A stretch of 15,943 nt of DNA from an uncultured Clostridia bacterium (GCA_947629635.1 CANREO010000011.1:1-15943), one strand, 5' to 3'. Positions 7,854-14,996 are shown, counted from the first letter of the stretch. The notes: generated by a model from the letters alone, not told the origin. A program made the numbers and translations.

Positions 7854-8096
7854 TACGGCATTTCAAAAATTTGGCATTTATAACCTTACAAATACGCCGA
7901 TTTGTACAGTTTACGCCTATTCGTTTTACTTTTTTCGGAGCGCAATATATGCTTGTTTTGCATACGCGCTTGTCGGTTGCGCCATTCGACTTATAAACGC
8001 GCCGCCGATTCATTTGCCTGAAAATTTTGTCGATATTTTTCGTATTTGACTCTTTAATTGCAAAATTGAGCGTATAAAATCCTCTTTGTGGCAATA
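7854..8096. other. Divergent intergenic region between gdhA and gerAA
   Basis: AT-rich, with no supportable gene. A minus-strand open frame (8103-7813) crosses it but overlaps the gdhA promoter and lacks a ribosome binding site. Before gerAA there is TATAAA (8073-8078) and a TTGACT (8046-8051), but the 21-base spacing is wrong for a sigma-A pair. Sporulation-sigma (sigma-G-like) elements could not be assigned with confidence. No SD precedes the gerAA start. Confidence 0.4.
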
Positions 8097-9545
8097 ATGC
8101 CAATTGTGAAAATAGATGAATTGATAGAAAAATTGCAAACGACTTTTTCAGGCAGCGACGATTTGAAGATAAGGCAAATAACTGTCGGGGGAGTGCGATG
8201 CGCTTTTGCCTATATAGACGGAAGCATAGACAAATTGCTTTTGGAACAAAGCATTATAACCCCTTTGCGCCATGCAGAAAAATTGGAAGAACCGTATGTG
8301 GAGTGTCTTGCCCAACTGACCGACTTTTCGGAAAACGCCGTTGAAGTGCCGCTGATCAACATTCCCGGTTTCATTGCCGAGGGTGACACAGCATTTTTGA
8401 TAGACGGATGCGAGAACGGCTATATATTTTCCCTGCGCAAGCCCGAAAAACGTTCCATCACCGAGCCGCCGTCTTCAAGCGTACTCAAGGGTCCTCGCGA
8501 AGGCTTTATAGAAGAAATCAAATGCAATTTGTCCATCATGCGCCGACGGATCAAATCCCCCGACCTCGTGATAAAAACTTTCAAAGTGGGCAGGTATTCC
8601 ACCTCATCTGTGGCAGTACTGCATATTCGCGGAGTCGCAGATTCGCTGTTGCTGAAGCAAATTTACGAGCGGATAAGCAAGATAGACGTTGACGGCGTCA
8701 TTGACAGCGCCTACATTCTGTCATTCATACAGCCGCAAAAACATTCCTTCTTTTTGCAAGCGGGCACGACGGAGAAACCCGATGTGGCAAGCGCGAAATT
8801 GCTTGAAGGAAGAGTGGTGATATTGGTGGACGGCTCCCCTATCGCCGTAACTCTGCCTTACCTCATATTCGAAGACGTGCAAGACGGATACGATTACTAT
8901 TCCGGAGATTGGCGCGCCTCGATGATAAGGATGTTTCGCATAATCGGCGCGCTTATGACGATTTTTTTGCCGGGGGCGTATATCGCGCTTCAAACCTATC
9001 ATTTACAACTGTTGCCGCTGAAATTTTTGATGACGCTGATGGCGGCTACGACGGGCATTCCGTTTCCTCCGGCAATAGAGATGTTGGTTGTGCTTGTACT
9101 ATTCGAAGTGCTGAATCAAGCATCCATACGCATGCCGCGATATTTGGGCATATCGCTATCGGTGGTCGGCGCTATCGTGCTGGGCGATACGGCGGTAAAG
9201 TCGGGGTTGATATCCTCGCCGTCGGTGCTTGTAATAGCCCTGTCGGCAATAGGCATATTCTGCGTGCCCGATCAAGTGGGGACTATGTCTATACTTCGCC
9301 TAATTTTTCTGTGCGTAAGCGCGGTGACAGGCTTTGTCGGCATGGCGATACTCGCGCTTGCGATCGTTGCCTATCTTGCAAGCCTTGAAAATTTCGGCAC
9401 GCCCTATCTCGCCCCCTATGCGCCGCGCATCAATCCCGACTTGCAGGACGGCATGCTTAAAAGCAGCACTTCGGATATGTTGCGCAGGCCGTACTCCATC
9501 CCGACCTCGAACCGCACCCGTATGAACAGAAGGGAACATTCTTAA
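8097..9545 (+). CDS. gerAA: Spore germinant receptor A subunit (GerA family)
   Basis: This is the 482-residue A subunit of a nutrient germinant receptor, expected in the inner membrane of the dormant spore with the B and C subunits. The hydrophilic N-terminal half (to about residue 270) has the two GerA soluble subdomains. The second opens with the family pattern KGPREGFIEEIKCNLSIMRRRIKSPDL (about 131-157). The membrane part (about 275-430) has four or five helices and the signature PFPPAIEMLVVLVLFEVLNQASIRMP (about 322-347), the local form of the GerA PFPxxxEaxxmexxFExLreAgiR motif. A basic cytoplasmic tail follows. ATG 8097 is taken as the start, with GTG 8088 in frame three codons earlier; neither has an SD. 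It is the first gene of gerAA-AB-AC. The germinant cannot be predicted. Weaker similarity to SpoVAF-type proteins is possible, but the B and C partners favour a full receptor. Confidence 0.92.
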   Translation: MPIVKIDELIEKLQTTFSGSDDLKIRQITVGGVRCAFAYIDGSIDKLLLEQSIITPLRHAEKLEEPYVECLAQLTDFSENAVEVPLINIPGFIAEGDTAFLIDGCENGYIFSLRKPEKRSITEPPSSSVLKGPREGFIEEIKCNLSIMRRRIKSPDLVIKTFKVGRYSTSSVAVLHIRGVADSLLLKQIYERISKIDVDGVIDSAYILSFIQPQKHSFFLQAGTTEKPDVASAKLLEGRVVILVDGSPIAVTLPYLIFEDVQDGYDYYSGDWRASMIRMFRIIGALMTIFLPGAYIALQTYHLQLLPLKFLMTLMAATTGIPFPPAIEMLVVLVLFEVLNQASIRMPRYLGISLSVVGAIVLGDTAVKSGLISSPSVLVIALSAIGIFCVPDQVGTMSILRLIFLCVSAVTGFVGMAILALAIVAYLASLENFGTPYLAPYAPRINPDLQDGMLKSSTSDMLRRPYSIPTSNRTRMNRREHS

Positions 9546-9574
9546 TAATTGCATATGCCAACGCGGAGTTAACT

Positions 9575-10831
9575 ATGAAAAATATCAGACCTCAACACGG
9601 AATCTACAAAAATCTTCCCGCGGGAGCCGTCTACAACTCGCAGGCGGCATGCATGACGTTTGTGCTGGGCATGGCATTCAAAGCGTCCGCCGCCCCCGGT
9701 GTCATAGCAGAGACAATGGGTTCGTCCACATTTTGGGCATATCTGGCCCTGTCCGTGGTCGAACTTATCGTAACCGTGCTCGTTTTTTCCTTCGTGCGCT
9801 TACGGGGCGACGATTTTTTGAGGTGCATAAACAGCAAATTTTATAAGCTCTGTTGCGCCGTCGCGTCGATATGGCTCGCTTTCAAAGGCACATTCTACTT
9901 TTGTTATTGCATGTCATACCTTACGCGCGAGTTGTTTGGCGGAGTCGCCCCCAACCTGCTTTATCTGCTTTTTCTATCGCCCATTGTTTATATAGGCATA
10001 AAAGGTGTGCGCTCCATTTCGCGCACGTGCGAAATTTTTGCGCCGATAATTTTCGTACTGATCCTCTTCAACCTGGTCTGCATTGAAACGGATCTGGATT
10101 TCGGCAGAAATTTGCCTGTTTTCGCCTTGCCGCCGTCCGAATTTTTCGCAACGATTCCCAAATACGGGCTGTGGCTCGGAGACGCAATCCCCTTGATGTT
10201 TTTGCGCATAAAAAACAAACGCTTACCTTATGTAAGCGGCGGCATAACTCTCACGTTTTCACTATTGTTGGTCATTGTGCTTATAGGCGTCGCGACTTAC
10301 GGAGAATCGCTTAAAACGGTATCGGACCTGTTGATACACCTGGCCGGTTTCAATCAACTGACGCTGGAAATAGGCAGAATGGAATGGACAAATATGCTTT
10401 GCGTATTGGCCCTTGCCATACTCTCGCTCAGTCTGCTGTACTACGGTTGTATTGCGGCGCAAGACAGAGCGACGGGGACCACCGCCGCGGCGAAACTCCT
10501 TTATCCGCTGGCGATCGCGATCACGGTGTTGTCCGTATCTTCGATACAGACCATAGCAGAATTCGCCGTAGAAAAACTTGGCTACGTTATGTTCGCTCTC
10601 GCCGTGGGACTTCCGTTCGCGGTACTTGCATGCTTGATCGCCACAAGAACGCGCTATCGTCATATTTACGACCGTTTGGACTGCGTTTACGCGCCCTATC
10701 CAACTCCTCTGCCCGAAGAGCCGAACAGCCTTGCGGACAACATTCTGTCGGGATACAAACAAGAGGCGGCAAAGACGGAGATCGTCAAAGAAAACGGATA
10801 TCTTGAAAGTCAACAGGAGGCAAACAATTGA
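9575..10831 (+). CDS. gerAB: Spore germinant receptor B subunit (GerAB/YndE-like, APC superfamily)
   Basis: This 418-residue integral membrane protein is the B subunit thought to bind the germinant, related to APC-superfamily amino acid transporters. About ten helices can be drawn between residues 18 and 356 (around 18-38, 52-75, 88-112, 125-142, 152-172, 190-210, 222-242, 270-292, 305-325 and 334-356). GRMEW (267-271) lies where the family has its conserved R-x-E segment before a late helix. The hydrophilic C-terminal tail (about 358-418, with KQEAAKTEIVKENG) makes the protein longer than the usual 360-370 residues. GGAG (9565-9568) lies six bases before the ATG. The gap from gerAA is 29 bases and the stop overlaps the gerAC start. 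The identification rests on fold, length and position between gerAA and gerAC; sequence similarity is modest. Confidence 0.85.
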   Translation: MKNIRPQHGIYKNLPAGAVYNSQAACMTFVLGMAFKASAAPGVIAETMGSSTFWAYLALSVVELIVTVLVFSFVRLRGDDFLRCINSKFYKLCCAVASIWLAFKGTFYFCYCMSYLTRELFGGVAPNLLYLLFLSPIVYIGIKGVRSISRTCEIFAPIIFVLILFNLVCIETDLDFGRNLPVFALPPSEFFATIPKYGLWLGDAIPLMFLRIKNKRLPYVSGGITLTFSLLLVIVLIGVATYGESLKTVSDLLIHLAGFNQLTLEIGRMEWTNMLCVLALAILSLSLLYYGCIAAQDRATGTTAAAKLLYPLAIAITVLSVSSIQTIAEFAVEKLGYVMFALAVGLPFAVLACLIATRTRYRHIYDRLDCVYAPYPTPLPEEPNSLADNILSGYKQEAAKTEIVKENGYLESQQEANN

Positions 10832-11985
10832 AGAAGTTGAATATTCCGAAATACATCGTTCGTACAAAATGGTTGATAATTGTCGCCGTGATATTGTTTT
10901 TGCTTGTCTTCGGAAGAGTGATCAACAGTCCTACTCTCACAAAGACCGCGATAGTGCTTGGCGCGGGTATTGATTATTCAAAAGAAAAGCAGGAATTTAT
11001 CGTGTCTACACAATCAATAATTATGGCGTCTTCATCTATGCAGTCCAACAGCCAAACCACCTACGAAACATACACGTGCACAGGAAAAACGATTGCCGCC
11101 GCAATGGACGATATTTCACAAAAAATGGGGTTGATCGTCTCGCTTGCGCATTGTAATGTGCTTATTTTGTCACAGGAGGCGTTGAAACTCGATCATCTTC
11201 AATTGATATTTCCCTTGACCGGAATGTATGCTTTAAGAGAGCAAACCATAGTTGTCGCGACAGACAGAAGCCCCGACGAATTGCTGTCGTTGAGAGTGGG
11301 CACGACCATAAGCGCCCCCTACTTTTTGCAATCGGCGATATCAAACAAAGAGGGCTCCGACGGGCTCATTCGCACTACAGTCAAAGATATGCTCGCGCGC
11401 TCGCTTTCGAGAAGTCAGGCGACGGCTATCCCGTATATCACGGCCTCCGAGATGCAGGATCAGCCTATAGATCAGCAGGGCGAGCAAAAAGGCAACTACG
11501 AATTGGATCTGTCGAGGACGTTGGTTTTTAATCACACGGATTCGCAAATCATAGAGGAAGATTTGTCGGAAATACTTGCCATTTATCTTTCAGGCGTCTC
11601 TTTCGGGTCCGTAAACTATGCCGCGGAAACGGGCGAAACAGTGGAATTTCGAATATTGGATAAAGATGTCTCATCTTCGGCAAAAGGGCGCAATGTCAAA
11701 ATAGAAATAGAGCTTACCGTCGACATGCTGGACGTGCAATTCATAGAAACGGACGAGGTGTTGACCGGCGCAAGCGAACAAATAAAAAAGGCCGCCGAAG
11801 GACTTGCGAAACAGCTTGAGGAGCGCATGCGTAAACTTTATGAATTGTCAAAAGAATACAATATTGATTTCCTCAACCTGCAATCCAAAGTATATCAATC
11901 GGTAGGCCGCGACCTCGAAGAAAACTGCCTCGGCACGATAGCGTTCGAGCCGACGGTAAAAATAGAGGTGAAAGAGGCGGCGTGA
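10828..11985 (+). CDS. gerAC: Spore germinant receptor C subunit (Ger(x)C family), TM-anchored with no lipobox
   Basis: This 385-residue subunit should sit on the outer face of the inner spore membrane. The start is TTG at 10828: AGGAGG (10815-10820) is seven bases upstream, and the TTGA overlaps the gerAB stop, giving coupling. Residues 14-34 are one hydrophobic segment, then AIVLGAGIDY (41-50), matching the family's conserved strand after the lipobox (typically GCWDxxEL...xGiD). The extracytoplasmic domains fill residues 40-380, with the C-terminal helical region QIKKAAEGLAKQLEERMRKL near 315-335. Ger(x)C proteins are usually lipoproteins, but no cysteine occurs in the first 50 residues; the usual lipobox place reads LVFGRVINSPTL. 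The protein is therefore probably held by an uncleaved signal anchor. Length is normal for the family. Confidence 0.88.
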   Translation: MKKLNIPKYIVRTKWLIIVAVILFLLVFGRVINSPTLTKTAIVLGAGIDYSKEKQEFIVSTQSIIMASSSMQSNSQTTYETYTCTGKTIAAAMDDISQKMGLIVSLAHCNVLILSQEALKLDHLQLIFPLTGMYALREQTIVVATDRSPDELLSLRVGTTISAPYFLQSAISNKEGSDGLIRTTVKDMLARSLSRSQATAIPYITASEMQDQPIDQQGEQKGNYELDLSRTLVFNHTDSQIIEEDLSEILAIYLSGVSFGSVNYAAETGETVEFRILDKDVSSSAKGRNVKIEIELTVDMLDVQFIETDEVLTGASEQIKKAAEGLAKQLEERMRKLYELSKEYNIDFLNLQSKVYQSVGRDLEENCLGTIAFEPTVKIEVKEAA

Positions 11986-12048
11986 AAACCAAGTTTGCGT
12001 AATTCACTCATATGCTTATCACGGGAATATTATACTGTGAGGTGTAAT

Positions 12049-12363
12049 ATGGATTTTGAATTGCCAAGCAACGAGGCGATCGCAAACATGGCGAGGGAAT
12101 ATGAAAAACTGCATATCAAGTCGCGCGCGCAGGCGATTGCTCTCGCGGTAGAAGGCAGCAAAGACGCGACAATTATTCAAGATGCTCTCCCGAAAACATC
12201 TCCGACCTCGGCGCTCGCACTTTTATTTCTTTACTTTATCGCGCATATGCGATATAATATGAGTCATGGAATTGAAATTTCTTACGCCGACAGAGGTCTG
12301 GGAGGGGTACTCCCCGTCGGAAGCGCCTTTGGAAAACTCAATAATCTCGTCCCAAACGGATGA
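12049..12363 (+). CDS. Small hypothetical protein of unknown function
   Basis: This 104-residue frame starts at ATG 12049 behind GAGGTG (12039-12044). I do not recognise it. Residues 1-45 look like an acidic then amphipathic helix (SNEAIANMAREYEKLHIKSRAQAIALA), and residues 54-67 (SALALLFLYFIAHM) are a short hydrophobic stretch. The first 70 codons use GCG, GCC and CTC like the neighbours, which supports real coding. The last 33 codons (from 12266) overlap the next gene out of frame by 98 bases and look less protein-like. It follows gerAC by 63 bases with no terminator between, so it may be transcribed with the germination operon. A chance ORF cannot be excluded. Confidence 0.45.
   Translation: MDFELPSNEAIANMAREYEKLHIKSRAQAIALAVEGSKDATIIQDALPKTSPTSALALLFLYFIAHMRYNMSHGIEISYADRGLGGVLPVGSAFGKLNNLVPNG
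12230..12258 (+). promoter_or_regulatory. Promoter inside the small ORF, positioned for a leaderless hydrolase transcript
   Basis: TTTACT (12230-12235), a 17-base spacer and a perfect TATAAT (12253-12258) precede the ATG at 12266 by only seven bases. A transcript starting about seven bases after the -10 would begin at or next to the ATG. No SD is present. Confidence 0.55.
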
Positions 12364-13930
12364 GAATTTAGTGTGCTCCAAACAATTCTTTACGGCGGAG
12401 GCGACTCCAAACGGCAGGATCAGAGTATACATAGAAGTCTATTACGACAACCGCTGGGCAGACGCGCGCTCGGCAGTTTTGTTGTTGCCGCACATTTCAA
12501 AAAGAGACACGCGTGAAATCGTGCGAACTCTTGTGCAAGAGGGCTACGTCGTAGGCGTGCCCGATTACTGCGGCACACTGGGAGACGGCGAAAACTCGAC
12601 TTCTTTCCCTTCGGGACTCTCCTTCTGCACCTATCCCGAATGCAAGAAGAGGCTTGACTCAATAGAGGACACAGCGCGCAATACGCCATGGTTTGTATGG
12701 ACCAAGATCGCTCGCCGTGCGATCACTCTGCTCGAAGAGCAGCATGCCGTGCTCAAAAGCTCCATCGGCGTTATTGGCATGGGAGTCGGCGCTCATATAG
12801 CATGGCAGGTGGCCGGCATGGACAAGAGAGTACGCGCTCTCGTACCCATCAACGGCGGCGGCTATCGTTGGGCTAAGGATAAACCTCGCTTCGAATCGGA
12901 CAACATCCCCACTACCGACGAAGAGCGCGCTTTTTCAACGGGGGTTGGCGCCGAAACATACGCCAAATTCGTCACTTGCCCCACCTTTTATATATTTACT
13001 CGCATGTCGCGCTTCAGCGATGCGGACAGAGCCGGCGACATAATCGGACTGGTAAAGACGGACAAAAAACAGCTGCTAGTTTCCGACGGCACCGATACGC
13101 AAATATCGCGTTCCGCATTAAACACGATGCTCGTATGGCTCAGGAAATATTTCGCCCTTCAAAGCAACGCCGTCGTCAATCCGCGGATGGAATACGAAGT
13201 CGTCGAAGGCAAGTTGTATCTGCATTTGTACACCGCCAAAAAAGCGGAATCTTCGGTGTTTATAAGCTATGGCGAACCCTATTCCGCAGCGCGGCAATGG
13301 CTTGCGGTAAAAAACTTGCAAAAGACGGGTACGCACGAATATATGGTAAATATCCCCGTCTATAATCCCGACGAACTTATCGTATCATATGCCACATTCA
13401 AATATTCGGACGGCAACATGCAATCGACGCCCATAAACGGCGTAATGCCGTCGCAAATGGGGCTGAAAGCAGGCGGACTTCAAAGAGAAGCCACTCGCGT
13501 GATATATGATGGGCAACAGGATCCTCGTCTGTTTTTACCTTTGACGGACGACTTCATTGTCGACGACGATATCATATATACGAAGACAGGGCCTTTCGAT
13601 ATCGTCGGCATAACGGCAAAAAAGGGCGGCATAATGATGTGCCGAAGCCAAAACAACATCATAAGTTTGCCCAGGACTTCCGCCTTGCACATCGACGCTT
13701 ATTCCCCTGTGCCACGCACGCTTACTGTCGATATGATGACGCGCGACAACATGAAACGATTCAGAACGCACGTCAAACTCACAGGCGGCGAATTTTGGCA
13801 AAAGCTTATTTTCACGAGCTCCGATTTCAAAAGCGAAGAGGGCAGACCCTTAAGCAGTTTTGCCGAGGCAAAAATCATTGCAATCCAAGACGCGGCAGGC
13901 GTAATTTGCAACAACTTTTTGTGGATTTAA
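12266..13930 (+). CDS. Alpha/beta-hydrolase-fold protein lacking the nucleophile serine (probable pseudoenzyme)
   Basis: This 554-residue protein has an N-terminal segment (LTPTEVWEGYSPSEAPLE, 6-23) and a hydrolase core (about 50-300) resembling acetylxylan-esterase/dienelactone-hydrolase-like proteins. Core elements are strand VLLLPHI (71-77), GYVVGVPDYCG (93-103), the helix WFVWTKIARRAITLLEEQ (142-159) and the elbow GVIGMGVGAH (168-177). The nucleophile elbow normally reads GxSxG; here it is G-M-G-V-G (171-175), with Gly173 replacing Ser. Where an acid and a histidine are expected (about 240-285) I see no clear D/H pair; the segment VSDGTDTQISRS (272-283) has no histidine. Residues 300-554 form a beta-rich region of unknown function. 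There is no signal peptide, so it is probably cytoplasmic. The start fits the family's N terminus. It probably binds rather than hydrolyses; its role is unknown. Confidence 0.75.
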   Translation: MELKFLTPTEVWEGYSPSEAPLENSIISSQTDENLVCSKQFFTAEATPNGRIRVYIEVYYDNRWADARSAVLLLPHISKRDTREIVRTLVQEGYVVGVPDYCGTLGDGENSTSFPSGLSFCTYPECKKRLDSIEDTARNTPWFVWTKIARRAITLLEEQHAVLKSSIGVIGMGVGAHIAWQVAGMDKRVRALVPINGGGYRWAKDKPRFESDNIPTTDEERAFSTGVGAETYAKFVTCPTFYIFTRMSRFSDADRAGDIIGLVKTDKKQLLVSDGTDTQISRSALNTMLVWLRKYFALQSNAVVNPRMEYEVVEGKLYLHLYTAKKAESSVFISYGEPYSAARQWLAVKNLQKTGTHEYMVNIPVYNPDELIVSYATFKYSDGNMQSTPINGVMPSQMGLKAGGLQREATRVIYDGQQDPRLFLPLTDDFIVDDDIIYTKTGPFDIVGITAKKGGIMMCRSQNNIISLPRTSALHIDAYSPVPRTLTVDMMTRDNMKRFRTHVKLTGGEFWQKLIFTSSDFKSEEGRPLSSFAEAKIIAIQDAAGVICNNFLWI

Positions 13931-13952
13931 GCAAATTTTAGAAGCTGTACAA

Positions 13953-13958
13953 TATAAT
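13953..13958 (+). promoter_or_regulatory. TATAAT five bases before the lepB start
   Basis: A perfect -10 hexamer lies directly in front of ATG 13964, with no SD between. No good -35 is visible at the right distance. If used, the mRNA would begin at or within a base or two of the start codon. Confidence 0.4.
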
Positions 13959-13963
13959 TTGAT

Positions 13964-14590
13964 ATGCAAGAGCTGATTCCAAATATAGATTTAAACCCGA
14001 AAGCGACAGTTACGAAGCGCGTGATAGCAATAGTGCTTTGCGTGCTTTTTGTGGCTATCTTAGCTGTCGCCGCGGCTCTTCTCATCAAGTTTTATGTGGT
14101 GAGTACTTTCATCGTTGACGGCATATCTATGTATCCCACGCTCGACGGCGGCGGCGGAGCAGAGACGGAGAGCGGCGACGAGGCGAGCCGCGTCAACGGC
14201 GAAGTGCTTTATTTGAACAAACTCGCCAAAATCAAAAGAGGCGATATAGTTGTTTTCAACCCCGATTGGGGAGGGCTTATCGACGAAAACGGCGAAAGCA
14301 GATCTTTGGTCAAGCGCGTCGTGGCAATCGGCGGCGACAAAATAAGCATAGTTTCGGGCATGGTATATCTAAACGGCGAGCCGCTCGAAGAGCCCTATGT
14401 CAATCCCGACGAGCCGCGCGTCGATTTCGATATGGACGAGATCACGGTGCCCGACGGATATATTTTCTGTATGGGCGACAACAGAAATCACTCTACCGAC
14501 TGTCGCCTTTACGGCCCCGTGTCGCTTAAGACGGTGATTGGGAGATGCTTTTTGATAAAGGGACTTGACGGAAAACTGAGACGACCGTAA
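13964..14590 (+). CDS. lepB: Signal peptidase I
   Basis: This 208-residue serine protease removes signal peptides from secreted proteins at the outer face of the cytoplasmic membrane. One N-terminal anchor (about 18-42) is followed by the S26 catalytic domain. Box B, GISMYPTL (53-60), contains the nucleophile Ser55. Box D, SLVKRVVAIGGDKI (114-127), contains the general base Lys117. Box E is MGDNRNHSTDCRLYGPV (170-186). Between boxes B and C is a Gly-rich acidic insertion (about 61-78), absent from many short Gram-positive SipS-type enzymes. The ATG has no SD but a TATAAT just upstream. The hydrolase gene ends 33 bases before it, and the small membrane-protein gene follows on its own promoter. 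Confidence 0.95.
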   Translation: MQELIPNIDLNPKATVTKRVIAIVLCVLFVAILAVAAALLIKFYVVSTFIVDGISMYPTLDGGGGAETESGDEASRVNGEVLYLNKLAKIKRGDIVVFNPDWGGLIDENGESRSLVKRVVAIGGDKISIVSGMVYLNGEPLEEPYVNPDEPRVDFDMDEITVPDGYIFCMGDNRNHSTDCRLYGPVSLKTVIGRCFLIKGLDGKLRRP

Positions 14591-14640
14591 AAGACGTTTA
14601 CACGTCAAAACGCGCGAATAAAACGCCGAATCCGCAATTT

Positions 14641-14668
14641 TTTACGAGTTTTCATTGAAGAATATAAT
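14641..14668 (+). promoter_or_regulatory. Promoter of the small membrane protein gene
   Basis: TTTACG (14641-14646), a 16-base spacer and a perfect TATAAT (14663-14668) lie 45 bases upstream of the ATG at 14714. The predicted leader is about 39 bases and includes the strong SD, unlike the two TATAAT-proximal genes before it. Confidence 0.6.
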
Positions 14669-14713
14669 ATAAATTTTTTCACATACTACCCTCAGCACAA
14701 GAAGGAGGTGCGT

Positions 14714-14950
14714 ATGGAAGACAGCAATATTGTGAGAAAACTTGCTCAAATCAGCAATATGAACGTTATGATACTGTTTGTGTTTATGGCATTTATCGCC
14801 CTGTCCGTCGGACTGGCTTTCTACTTCCTTGTCCCCGGCGGCGTAGGCTACGGCATCGGCATCACGATGTTTATAGTGTCCGCATTGGTGTTTATCATCG
14901 GCGAGGTCAACTATTTTTCCAAGATGAAGCGCCTTGATTGGCAGCAATAA
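14714..14950 (+). CDS. Small two-helix membrane protein of unknown function
   Basis: This 78-residue protein starts at ATG 14714 behind AAGGAGGTG (14702-14710), an almost perfect anti-SD complement, so it should be well translated. Residues 18-39 and 43-63 are two membrane helices joined by a PGGVGYG turn, giving a helical hairpin. The N terminus (EDSNIVRKLAQISNMN) is polar and the C terminus (NYFSKMKRLDWQQ) is basic and aromatic. I do not recognise a family. It has its own promoter and a terminator directly after the stop, so it can be made as a short single-gene mRNA. Its position beside lepB does not by itself give a role. Confidence 0.75.
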   Translation: MEDSNIVRKLAQISNMNVMILFVFMAFIALSVGLAFYFLVPGGVGYGIGITMFIVSALVFIIGEVNYFSKMKRLDWQQ

Positions 14951-14970
14951 GGTCTACCATTGACAAATGA

Positions 14971-14996
14971 AAAAGCAATCTTCGGATTGCTTTTTT
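14971..14996. terminator. Bidirectional intrinsic terminator with TTCG tetraloop
   Basis: AAAAGCAATC (14971-14980), loop TTCG and GATTGCTTTT (14985-14994) form a perfect 10-bp stem followed by more T on the plus strand; the complement gives a T run on the minus strand. It ends both the small membrane protein gene and the convergent kinase gene. Confidence 0.9.

Noticed and set aside
8046..8078. TTGACT...TATAAA as a sigma-A promoter for gerAA
   Set aside because: The 21-base spacer is too long, and a forespore sigma factor is expected for this operon.
7813..8103. 96-codon minus-strand frame between gdhA and gerAA
   Set aside because: It overlaps the gdhA promoter and the gerAA start, has no SD, and its translation is low-complexity and basic.
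12296..12312. GGGAGGGG as an SD for a later hydrolase start
   Set aside because: No ATG, GTG or TTG follows at a usable distance, and the N-terminal family segment lies upstream of and across it.
14593..14606. GACGT-TTAC-ACGTC hairpin after lepB as a terminator
   Set aside because: The stem is only 5 bp and is followed by A residues, not T, on the plus strand.
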